Positions 1 through 6,437 of a stretch of 10,501 nt of DNA are shown in pieces. The translations under genes were made by a program, and so were the position numbers. Origin of the DNA: Burkholderiaceae bacterium (GTDB lineage: Bacteria; Pseudomonadota; Gammaproteobacteria; Burkholderiales; Burkholderiaceae_F); assembly GCA_013813185.1 (NCBI GenBank), contig JACCSD010000022.1, positions 1 to 10,501 of the forward strand, in the 5' to 3' direction. How positions within the stretch are numbered: the stretch's first letter is position 1; each line of letters opens with the position of its first letter. The notes below the pieces were generated by a model. That model was given only the letters and a program-made list of their open reading frames with translations, did not search any database and was not told where the DNA came from.

Positions 1-620
<620 letters not shown>

Positions 621-641
621 TGAATTTCCTGTGTATGTGAC

Positions 642-1181
642 TTATTCGGTTCGCAGCGCCGATGCCATGCTGGCGAGCCGACCACGCACAGTGCCATCGA
701 TCACTTCATCACCGACGGTGATCAGCGCGCCACCGATCAACGCGCGATCGACCGTGACTTGCGCCCGCACCTTGCGTTTGAAGCGCCGCTCGAGATCGCC
801 GACCAGTTGCGCCAGCGCTGCGTCATCGACCGGAAACGCACTTTCGATCTGCGCTTCGATAACGCCCTCGCGCTCGTTCTTCAGCGACTCGAAAAGCGTT
901 GCTATCTCCGGCAGCACCGCGAGGCGATCGTTTTCGATCAGCACGCGCACAAAGCTCTGCGCTTCGGCGTTCAATGCGTCGCCGGTCCCCGCTGCGACCA
1001 GGCCATACAGTTGCTCCGGCCCGACCTTCGGATCGCCGATCGCGTTATGCATATCGGGGTCGGAAGCGATCATCGCCAGCCGCTGCAGCGCCTGCGACCA
1101 CGCCTGCAGCTTGCCGCCGGCATCCGCCGATGAAAAAACGGCTTCCGCATACGGGCGCGCGATCGTCAGGTTTTCGGCCAT
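642..1181 (-). CDS. atpH: F1 ATP synthase subunit delta
   Basis: Delta is the peripheral-stalk cap that ties the b-subunit dimer to the top of the F1 alpha subunits. The 179-residue product compares with 177 in E. coli. The N-terminal helical domain opens with the typical IARPYAEAVF. The C-terminus has the family signature around IGGALITVGDEVIDGTVRG followed by a short helix ending ASALRTE. The protein is soluble, with no membrane segment or signal peptide. The ATG at 1181-1179 lies 11 nt after the atpF stop. The sequence in front of it has only a poor Shine-Dalgarno, so translation is probably coupled to atpF. The gene sits between atpF and atpA in the standard order. Confidence 0.96.
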   Translation of the reverse strand: MAENLTIARPYAEAVFSSADAGGKLQAWSQALQRLAMIASDPDMHNAIGDPKVGPEQLYGLVAAGTGDALNAEAQSFVRVLIENDRLAVLPEIATLFESLKNEREGVIEAQIESAFPVDDAALAQLVGDLERRFKRKVRAQVTVDRALIGGALITVGDEVIDGTVRGRLASMASALRTE

Positions 1182-1192
1182 GGTTGCAACGC

Positions 1193-1666
1193 CTAGCGCA
1201 ACTGCTCGCGCAATTGCTTCAGCAAAGCGGAATGCGCTTGCGCGTCGACTTCCTTCTGCAGGATCTTCTCGGCGCCGGCGACCGCCAGCAAAGCAACTTG
1301 TTCGCGCAGCTGATCCTTTGCGCTTGCCATCTGCTGTTCGATTTCCGCCTGCGCCGCAGCTTTCTCGCGCGCACCTTCTGTGCGCGCCGAGGTCTTGGCT
1401 TCCTCGATCATCTGCGCGGCCCGCTGCTCGGCTTGCAGGATAATCTGCGATGAGCGCTGACGCGCTTCGCCCACCGACACTTCGGCCTGCTTCGACGCAT
1501 TTTCAAGCGTGACGCGCGCGGTTTCCGCATCGGCGAGGCCCGCGCTGATCTTTTTCTGCCGCTCGTCCATCGCACGCGTAATAAACGGCCAGATGAAACG
1601 GTTGCAAAACCAGATAAACAGCGCGAACGTGATCGCTTGCGCGATCAAGGTCAGGTTGAAGTTCAT
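1193..1666 (-). CDS. atpF: Fo ATP synthase subunit b
   Basis: Subunit b forms the dimeric peripheral stalk that holds F1 static against the rotating c-ring. The product has 157 residues (E. coli 156). A single N-terminal membrane segment spans about residues 5-27 and contains FALFIWFCNRFIW. The RAMDERQKKISAGLADAE region at about 31-48 matches the family's membrane-exit and tether segment. The rest (about 35-150) is a long Ala/Glu/Gln/Lys-rich helix suited to the right-handed coiled coil, ending in the delta-binding helix. The ATG is at 1666-1664, 10 nt after the atpE stop. No Shine-Dalgarno is evident there; the gap is mostly a 10-bp palindrome, GTTCGCGAAC, at 1668-1677. This suggests coupled translation or a modest initiation rate. 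Confidence 0.96.
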   Translation of the reverse strand: MNFNLTLIAQAITFALFIWFCNRFIWPFITRAMDERQKKISAGLADAETARVTLENASKQAEVSVGEARQRSSQIILQAEQRAAQMIEEAKTSARTEGAREKAAAQAEIEQQMASAKDQLREQVALLAVAGAEKILQKEVDAQAHSALLKQLREQLR

Positions 1667-1676
1667 CGTTCGCGAA

Positions 1677-1949
1677 CTAGTTGAGCACCGTCAGCAACGG
1701 GTTAGCGAAGGCAAAGAACATCGCCAAGCCGACGCCGATAATGAACGACGCGTCGATCAGGCCGAGCAAAAGAAACACCTTGGCCTGAAGTTGCGGCATC
1801 AGTTCCGGCTGGCGCGCGGCGCCTTCGAGAAAGCGGCTGCACATGATGCCGACGCCGACGCAAGCGCCCAAGGCGCCGAGGCCGATCATCAGTCCGATTC
1901 CGATGCTGGTGTACGCCTGAACCATTGCCAGCAGTTGTAGCTTTTCCAT
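1677..1949 (-). CDS. atpE: Fo ATP synthase subunit c (proton-type c-ring)
   Basis: Subunit c is the hairpin proteolipid that oligomerises into the rotating ring. The product has 90 residues, slightly longer than E. coli (79) because of the N-terminal extension usual in betaproteobacteria. Helix 1 (about 12-38) has the glycine-rich packing motif GLGALGACVGVG. The polar loop contains R46-Q47-P48, which contacts gamma/epsilon. Helix 2 (about 55-84) carries the ion-binding carboxylate D66 in GLIDAS. The Na+-type residues (a Glu followed directly by Ser or Thr) are absent, so proton coupling is expected. The ATG at 1949-1947 is preceded by AAAGGGCG, a fair Shine-Dalgarno, in a 33-nt gap after atpB. 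That gap holds two GCGAAC copies 11 nt apart. Confidence 0.98.
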   Translation of the reverse strand: MEKLQLLAMVQAYTSIGIGLMIGLGALGACVGVGIMCSRFLEGAARQPELMPQLQAKVFLLLGLIDASFIIGVGLAMFFAFANPLLTVLN

Positions 1950-1982
1950 AGTGTTCGCCCTTTGTTCGCTTCGTTGAAAGTG

Positions 1983-2780
1983 TCAGTGATGTTCGTGCGC
2001 GATCGCGATGTAGACCACGGTCAGCATCATGAAGATGTAGGCCTGCAATCCGACGATCAGAATGTGAAAGATCGACCATCCGAGCGCAAGTACGATGCTC
2101 GCCACGGTGCCGACCAGTCCGGCTGCTGCCATCGTCCACAGCAGCAGGAAAATGATTTCGCCCGCGTACATGTTGCCGAACAACCGCAGTGAATGCGACA
2201 GCGGCCGCGAAATCAACTCGACCAGATTGAACAGCAGGTTTGGAATCCACAGCAGAGGATTCTTGCCGAACGGTGTGCAGAACAACTCGTACATCCAGCC
2301 GCCAAACCCTTTGACCGCGATCGAGTAGTAGATCATCAGCAGCCACACCGACAGGGCCAGCGCAAACGTTGTGTTCACGTCAGCGGTGGGCACGTTGCGG
2401 AAGTGTTCCTGCCCCAGCACGTACTTATGAAACAGGTGCATCAGATCGACCGGCAGAAAATCCATCGCATTCATCAACAACACCCACAGGAACACGGTGA
2501 GTGCGATGGCAGCAACGAAGCGATGCGAATCGCCGTGATAGATGCCCTTGACCTGATTGTCGACGAAGTCGATCAGCCACTCGACGAACGCCTGGCGCTT
2601 CCCAGGCACGCCGGCGGTGGCGCCACTGACGACCCAGCGCAGAAAGCCCAATGCGACGACGCCGAGCAGCACCGACACGGCGATCGTGTCCCAGTGCACC
2701 GCCCAGAACCCTTCGCCCGACGCATTGAACGTCAGATGATTGGCAATATAGGAAGTCGGTGTTAGTTCTTCGGTCGCCAC
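1983..2780 (-). CDS. atpB: Fo ATP synthase subunit a
   Basis: Subunit a is the stator membrane subunit that provides the two proton half-channels and the essential arginine facing the c-ring. The product has 265 residues (E. coli 271) with five to six hydrophobic helices. The signature is the segment SRPLSHSLRLFGNMYAGE, with R199 aligning to E. coli Arg210. H239 and Q246 in IFHILIVGLQ align to E. coli His245 and Gln252. The C-terminus ends AHEHH, as in many homologues. The only reasonable start is a GTG at 2780-2778, 4 nt after the atpI stop; the Shine-Dalgarno is weak (AGAGA). A GTG with so little spacing suggests translational coupling to atpI. Function is secure; the start is likely but not proven. 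Confidence 0.96.
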   Translation of the reverse strand: MATEELTPTSYIANHLTFNASGEGFWAVHWDTIAVSVLLGVVALGFLRWVVSGATAGVPGKRQAFVEWLIDFVDNQVKGIYHGDSHRFVAAIALTVFLWVLLMNAMDFLPVDLMHLFHKYVLGQEHFRNVPTADVNTTFALALSVWLLMIYYSIAVKGFGGWMYELFCTPFGKNPLLWIPNLLFNLVELISRPLSHSLRLFGNMYAGEIIFLLLWTMAAAGLVGTVASIVLALGWSIFHILIVGLQAYIFMMLTVVYIAIAHEHH

Positions 2781-2784
2781 GGCG

Positions 2785-3153
2785 CTAGGTTTCTCTGACG
2801 AAAAGGGCCATCGAGAACAGGACCGTCGTTATCGCAAACGTTGCGATGAAGCCGAAGGCCACCACACTCTTGTACAAAATGAAAACCGCCGCCAAGCCGG
2901 CGACGATCAGGAAAACCTTCAAACCTTCTGCGATCAAGGCACTGGTGACCGCAGTCGCCGGATCACCCGCGGGCTTGCGTAACGCAAACCATGCCGCCGC
3001 CAGTCCGGCCGTGATGCTGATCGCGCCACCCAACGCGGCGGAGATCGCACCGTGTGTGCCGGCAATCCAACCGAGCACGACGATGGCTAACGCGGTGGCG
3101 AGAAGTTGCCACCTGAGCACCGTTCGAATCGGCTGGCTCAGTGCGAAAGACAT
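2785..3153 (-). CDS. atpI: ATP synthase subunit I (AtpI), assembly/accessory membrane protein
   Basis: AtpI is a small integral membrane protein encoded first in many atp operons. In other bacteria it has been linked to c-ring assembly or stability and to Mg2+ handling; it is not part of the finished enzyme. The product has 122 residues with four predicted membrane helices at about 13-31, 35-57, 74-94 and 96-118. The family features seen are R14-W15-Q16 before helix 1, a Gly/Ala-rich LGGAISITAG segment, and E76/K79 at the start of helix 3 (EGLKVFLIV). The ATG at 3153-3151 is the first start after the promoter at 3204-3233. The sequence diverges widely within the family, so the call rests on topology, these residues and position before atpB. 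Confidence 0.9.
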   Translation of the reverse strand: MSFALSQPIRTVLRWQLLATALAIVVLGWIAGTHGAISAALGGAISITAGLAAAWFALRKPAGDPATAVTSALIAEGLKVFLIVAGLAAVFILYKSVVAFGFIATFAITTVLFSMALFVRET

Positions 3154-3189
3154 CGATTGACTAGACGGGAATTAGAGCAAGTCGCAAAT

Positions 3190-3219
3190 AAAAAAAGCTG
3201 CGCATTGTACTGCGGCGCA
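3190..3219 (-). terminator. Weak intrinsic terminator after parB
   Basis: On the minus strand, TGCGC (3219-3215) can pair with GCGCA (3203-3199) around an 11-nt loop. Two bases (GC) follow, and then seven T residues (3196-3190) and ATTT. This is the layout of a Rho-independent terminator located 37 nt after the parB stop. The 5-bp stem is short and the loop long, so it may be leaky. An alternative fold (CGCA/TGCG, 6-nt loop, with a 2x2 mismatch) is also possible. Confidence 0.4.
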
Positions 3220-3233
3220 ATAAGCCGGGTCAA
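3204..3233 (-). promoter_or_regulatory. Sigma-70 promoter for the atp operon
   Basis: Read on the minus strand, a -35 element TTGACC (3233-3228, five of six consensus bases) and a -10 element TACAAT (3209-3204, five of six) are separated by 18 bp. The expected start of transcription is near 3197, giving a leader of about 45 nt before atpI. It is the only gap of any size between mnmG and atpA, and it lies where the atp operon should begin. The -10 sits inside the loop of a terminator-like hairpin. The match is by eye only. Confidence 0.65.
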
Positions 3234-3255
3234 AGTACGTCACCGAACGCCCGCC

Positions 3256-4104
3256 TCAGCGCCGGAGTCGGGCGACGATGCCCTCGAGCTGATCCAGGCT
3301 GGCAAATCTGATCGTCAGTTCGCCCTTGCCGCGCGCATCGGCCTGCAGCCGCACATCGGCGGCCAACGTGTCGGCCAACTCGTCTTCGAGACGCACGATG
3401 TCGCGCGCACGGGGCGGGGATTTTTTCGATACCTTGCGAGCTTTTACCGCGCCCCCGCCCGCGACCAGCGCCTCGGTCGCACGAACGGACAGTTGTTCGG
3501 CTGCAATGCGATTGCCCAGTTGAATTTGCTGAACAGCGCTCAGAGCCAACAGCGCGCGTGCGTGCCCCATGTCGAGCTTTCCGTCCAGCACCATCTGCTG
3601 CACCGGCTGCGCCAGATTCGTCAGCCGCAACAGATTGGACGTGGCACTGCGCGAGCGGCCGATCGCTTGCGCCGCCTGTTCGTGCGTGAAGTGAAATTCT
3701 TGAATCAGCCGCTGCACTCCGTGCGCTTCTTCGAGCGGGTTAAGGTCCTCGCGCTGGATGTTTTCAATCAGCGCCATCGCCAACGCTGCGTTATCGGGCA
3801 CCTGTTTGATGATGACGGGTACTTCATGCAGGCCCGCGATGGCAGCGGCACGCACACGGCGCTCGCCGGCGATGATTTCGTAACCGTCACCGACGGCCCG
3901 CACTAGAACAGGTTGTATGACGCCTTGCGCCTTGATCGAGTCTGCCAGCTCGCGCAAGGATTCAGGGTTCATCCTCGTCCGTGGCTGGTATTTGCCGGGC
4001 CGTAGCTGCTCGAGCGGCAACACACCAGTCGAAGCAGGAGTCGCAATGCTGTCGCCGCCCAGCAACGCATCGAGTCCGCGCCCAAGGCCCTTGTTTCGCT
4101 TCAT
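3256..4104 (-). CDS. parB: Chromosome partitioning protein ParB (CTP-dependent DNA clamp)
   Basis: ParB binds parS, loads as a CTP-bound sliding clamp around DNA, spreads, and stimulates ParA to segregate the origin region. The product has 282 residues, normal for chromosomal ParB. In order: the N-terminal ParA-stimulating motif with GLGRGLDALLG (residues 6-16, including the conserved Arg); the N-domain with QPRTR at 40-44; the CTP-pocket motifs GERR (80-83) and ENIQRED-LNPLEEA (114-127); a helix-turn-helix at about 139-160 (EQAAQAIGRSRSATSNLLRL) for parS reading; a Lys/Arg-rich linker around 219-235; and a C-terminal dimerisation domain. The ATG at 4104-4102 lies 12 nt after the GNAT gene, with only a weak Shine-Dalgarno. 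Its DNA target is present at 8527-8542, so the system is self-contained here. Confidence 0.97.
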   Translation of the reverse strand: MKRNKGLGRGLDALLGGDSIATPASTGVLPLEQLRPGKYQPRTRMNPESLRELADSIKAQGVIQPVLVRAVGDGYEIIAGERRVRAAAIAGLHEVPVIIKQVPDNAALAMALIENIQREDLNPLEEAHGVQRLIQEFHFTHEQAAQAIGRSRSATSNLLRLTNLAQPVQQMVLDGKLDMGHARALLALSAVQQIQLGNRIAAEQLSVRATEALVAGGGAVKARKVSKKSPPRARDIVRLEDELADTLAADVRLQADARGKGELTIRFASLDQLEGIVARLRR

Positions 4105-4116
4105 GATGCGGCTCGC

Positions 4117-4929
4117 CTATAGATTGTCATCGCAGCCGGGAGGAGCCCGGTACCAGTACGCGTAGCAATCACGGAATCCAAATTTTGAATACGTCTGGCG
4201 AGCAGGTGCGTTGTCGGCCTCGACTTGCAGATAGGCGGTTTCCGCGCCAGCGCTACGAGCGTCGTTCAACAGTTTGGCGACGATCGCAGTAGCGACTCCG
4301 CGGCCGCGATACTCCGCTGCCGTAACCATGCCGAAAATGCCTGCGAACTTGCCCTGCACGGCGAGGCTGCCGCACGCAACCGGGGTGTCGCCGTCGCATT
4401 GAACGACAAAGGCGCCTGGGCCGGACGTTCTCGCGTATCGCTCGCGCTCGGCCTTCGCTTGGGGCGAGTCGAGTCCATGCAGTGCGCAAAACGCCGCTGC
4501 GAATTGCTCGACCGTGACCGATTGCGCCGCTGCTGGCGGCACCCTTGGCCCGGTGTTCGAAAGCGATACGGCCATCACGCGCGTGTCCTGATGCGCTTCA
4601 AAGTCAGCGGCGGCCAATTCGACGTCCAGGTTGTGCGGCTGTGAGAACGGAGTGATTCGAAACAGGCACGGCAGCCGATGTTGCAGGTAAAAATCAACGC
4701 AATGCTCGAGCTTTGCGGGGAAGGGCAAGACGCCGGCGCCGATGCTGTTGATCGAACGCGCGCGCTTTGCCTTGCCCGGGGAGTATCTGAGCAGCCAGCC
4801 GTCAAAGAAACTCTGCTGCGCCGGTTGCGCAACGGCCAGCGACGCATCTTCAATCCGAGCGGCAAGTGCGTCGGCGATGCGCCCTTCCTGGGCACGCAAA
4901 CGCGAGGGAATCGACGCCGGATCAAACAT
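4117..4929 (-). CDS. GNAT-family N-acetyltransferase encoded between parA and parB
   Basis: The 270-residue product has a C-terminal GNAT fold at about 165-262. The acetyl-CoA pyrophosphate-binding motif A is YRGRGVA (residues 207-213), preceded by a beta-strand FGMVTAA. Motif B follows, with NAPARQTYSKFGF (240-252), where Y247 sits at the usual general-acid position. The N-terminal 130 residues (with DGWLLRYSPGKAKRARSIN at about 43-61 and LFRITPFSQP at 89-98) look like a second, degenerate GNAT-like half lacking the RxxGxG motif; that is inference. The substrate is unknown: it could be a protein N-terminus or lysine, an antibiotic or a small metabolite. The ATG at 4929-4927 is 3 nt after the parA stop, and parB follows after 12 nt, so it should be co-transcribed and translationally coupled with the partition genes. 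No membrane segment or signal peptide is seen. Confidence 0.88.
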   Translation of the reverse strand: MFDPASIPSRLRAQEGRIADALAARIEDASLAVAQPAQQSFFDGWLLRYSPGKAKRARSINSIGAGVLPFPAKLEHCVDFYLQHRLPCLFRITPFSQPHNLDVELAAADFEAHQDTRVMAVSLSNTGPRVPPAAAQSVTVEQFAAAFCALHGLDSPQAKAERERYARTSGPGAFVVQCDGDTPVACGSLAVQGKFAGIFGMVTAAEYRGRGVATAIVAKLLNDARSAGAETAYLQVEADNAPARQTYSKFGFRDCYAYWYRAPPGCDDNL

Positions 4930-4932
4930 TCA

Positions 4933-5715
4933 TCAAGCGTCGCGCTCGAGGGCGTGCACACGACGGATCATCTCCGCGCCAAACGACACGTAGGCCTGCG
5001 CGCCCTTGGATGAACGATCGTAGACAACCCCCGGCAGCCCATAGCTGGGTGCTTCGGCCAACCGGACGTTGCGCGGAATGATCGTCTCGAAGACCTTATC
5101 GCCGAACTTCGTTACCAGTTGTTCGGAGACCTGCAGCTGCAATGTCATACGCGAATCGAACATCACGCGCAGGAGCCCGATGATGCGTAAATCGGGATTC
5201 AGATGGGCCGCCACGCGCTGAATCGTATTGACTAGATCCGCCAACCCCTCGAGAGCGAAGTACTCGCACTGCATCGGAATGATGACACCGTGGGCCGCGC
5301 ATAGCCCATTCAGCGTCAACAGCGATAGCGACGGCGGGCAGTCGATCAGGATGAACTCATACTGGTCGTTTACCGCGGCCAGAGCGTCTTTCAGCCGCGT
5401 CTCGCGATGATCCAGATCGACCAGATCTATTTCAGCGCCTGCCAATTCGCGGTTGGCGCCGAGCACGTCGTAGCCGCCGTGTTCCGCGTGCTGCCGCGCG
5501 GTCCACACATCGGCCATACCCAGCAACACTTGGTACACCGTGGCGGTAAGCGCGCGCTTGTCGATACCGCTTCCCATCGTTCCGTTGCCCTGCGGATCGA
5601 GGTCGACCAGCAGTACACGCTGACCATGCGACGCAATTCCGGCGGCCAGATTTACCGCGGTCGTCGTCTTGCCGACGCCGCCTTTCTGATTGGCGATGCA
5701 GAAAATGCGCGCCAT
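4933..5715 (-). CDS. parA: Chromosome partitioning ATPase ParA (Soj-like)
   Basis: ParA is a deviant Walker-type ATPase. It binds the nucleoid as an ATP dimer and is released by ParB-parS complexes, giving directional origin movement. The product has 260 residues. Residues 11-18, KGGVGKTT, form the deviant Walker A box with signature Lys11 and catalytic Lys16. LLVDLDPQGN (35-44) is the A' motif with D40. FILIDCPPSL (121-130) is Walker B with D125. TIIPRNVRLAEAPSYG (211-226) is the conserved C-terminal block. There is no N-terminal HTH extension, so it is a chromosomal (type Ib/Soj-like) rather than a P1-plasmid-type ParA. Its ATG directly follows the rsmG stop (TAGATG, no gap), which points to translational coupling. 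The TRMTLQLQV-like stretch (residues 188-196, SRMTLQLQV) differs from the usual NxLAN form but looks normal for betaproteobacteria. Confidence 0.97.
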   Translation of the reverse strand: MARIFCIANQKGGVGKTTTAVNLAAGIASHGQRVLLVDLDPQGNGTMGSGIDKRALTATVYQVLLGMADVWTARQHAEHGGYDVLGANRELAGAEIDLVDLDHRETRLKDALAAVNDQYEFILIDCPPSLSLLTLNGLCAAHGVIIPMQCEYFALEGLADLVNTIQRVAAHLNPDLRIIGLLRVMFDSRMTLQLQVSEQLVTKFGDKVFETIIPRNVRLAEAPSYGLPGVVYDRSSKGAQAYVSFGAEMIRRVHALERDA

Positions 5716-6408
5716 CTACTGTCGAGCTAACTGCATCCAGACCAGATGACGCTCGGCGTCCAGGCGCGGCACATTCAGCCTGACCGTGTGCGCCACGCGC
5801 ACGTCCGGTGTCGAGCGTTGCAGCTCGTCGAGCTCGGCGCTCGGCAGCGTCCCTTTCATGACGCACCACCAGCCATTCGGGGCGAGCAGGTGGCGGGTCA
5901 AGCCGACCAACGTCGCCAGTGACGCAAACGCTCGCGCAGTAATGAGTTGGAATGGCGACTCGGTTTGCAGTGTTTCGACTCTAGCGTGGATGCAGGCCAC
6001 GTTCGTCAGCGCCAGCTCAAGTTTTGCCTGCGTCAAAAACGCGATCTTTTTCTGCACTTTGTCGACTAGCGTCACCTGCAAGTGCGGCGCCGCAATTGCC
6101 AGCGGAATGCCGGGCAGCCCGCCGCCGGCCCCGACGTCAAGCACCTGCACAGAGCGCCCGCCCGCGACACGCTGCACCTCGGGCACGATGGCCAATGAAT
6201 CGAGCAGATGATGCGTCAGCACCTGCGCCGGCGTTTCGATCGCGGTCAGGTTATGCACCTTGTTCCAACGCTGCAGCAGTGCGGCGTAATGGGCAAGCGC
6301 TTGCGATTGCGATGCGCTCAAGTGCAATCCGAATTCGCCCGCCGCGCTTGCGATAGCTTCGCCGTCGACCAGTGCGGGAGGAAAGCTTTGCGAACGGTGC
6401 GGCTGCAA
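5716..6408 (-). CDS. rsmG: 16S rRNA (guanine-N7) methyltransferase RsmG (GidB)
   Basis: RsmG is a SAM-dependent enzyme that makes m7G527 in the 530 loop of 16S rRNA; its loss gives low-level streptomycin resistance in several bacteria. The product has 230 residues (E. coli 207). It has an N-terminal helical part with YAALLQRWNKVHNLTAI (41-57) and HHLLDSLAI (66-74). The Rossmann SAM loop VLDVGAGGGLPGIPLAI (89-105) follows, then LVDKVQKKIAFL (114-125) for the second motif and ITARAFASL (156-164). The only standard start upstream of the conserved N-terminus is TTG at 6408-6406; no ATG or GTG exists in frame between it and the mnmG coding region. No good Shine-Dalgarno is visible, and the start lies inside one copy of a repeated octamer. 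The gene begins 29 nt after mnmG. Identity is sure; the start is moderately sure. Confidence 0.95.
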   Translation of the reverse strand: MQPHRSQSFPPALVDGEAIASAAGEFGLHLSASQSQALAHYAALLQRWNKVHNLTAIETPAQVLTHHLLDSLAIVPEVQRVAGGRSVQVLDVGAGGGLPGIPLAIAAPHLQVTLVDKVQKKIAFLTQAKLELALTNVACIHARVETLQTESPFQLITARAFASLATLVGLTRHLLAPNGWWCVMKGTLPSAELDELQRSTPDVRVAHTVRLNVPRLDAERHLVWMQLARQ

Positions 6409-6436
6409 AAGTCTTCGGCTGCAAGTCAGGCTGCAA
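6401..6436. repeat. Three copies of GGCTGCAA at the mnmG-rsmG junction
   Basis: The octamer GGCTGCAA occurs at 6401-6408, 6417-6424 and 6429-6436 on the plus strand, so TTGCAGCC is repeated on the coding strand, with start-to-start spacings of 16 and 12 bp. The copies fill the 29-nt gap between mnmG and rsmG. The last copy in the direction of transcription includes the rsmG TTG start codon. It could be a slippage product or a site bound in the mRNA; nothing in the sequence decides this. Confidence 0.6.
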
Positions 6437-6437
6437 A

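Noticed and set aside
1668..1677. GTTCGCGAAC palindrome between atpE and atpF as a regulatory site
   Set aside because: A 10-bp palindrome in a GC-rich genome is common by chance and it lies mid-operon; I only mention it in the atpF entry.
1677..1949. Sodium-specific c subunit
   Set aside because: The ion site is D66 followed by Ala, without the Glu-Ser/Thr pair of Na+-binding rings.
3106..3906. Plus-strand open frame of 266 codons opposite parB
   Set aside because: It runs antisense to a secure ParB gene and across the atp promoter; the composition is Arg/Gln/His-rich as expected for a shadow frame.
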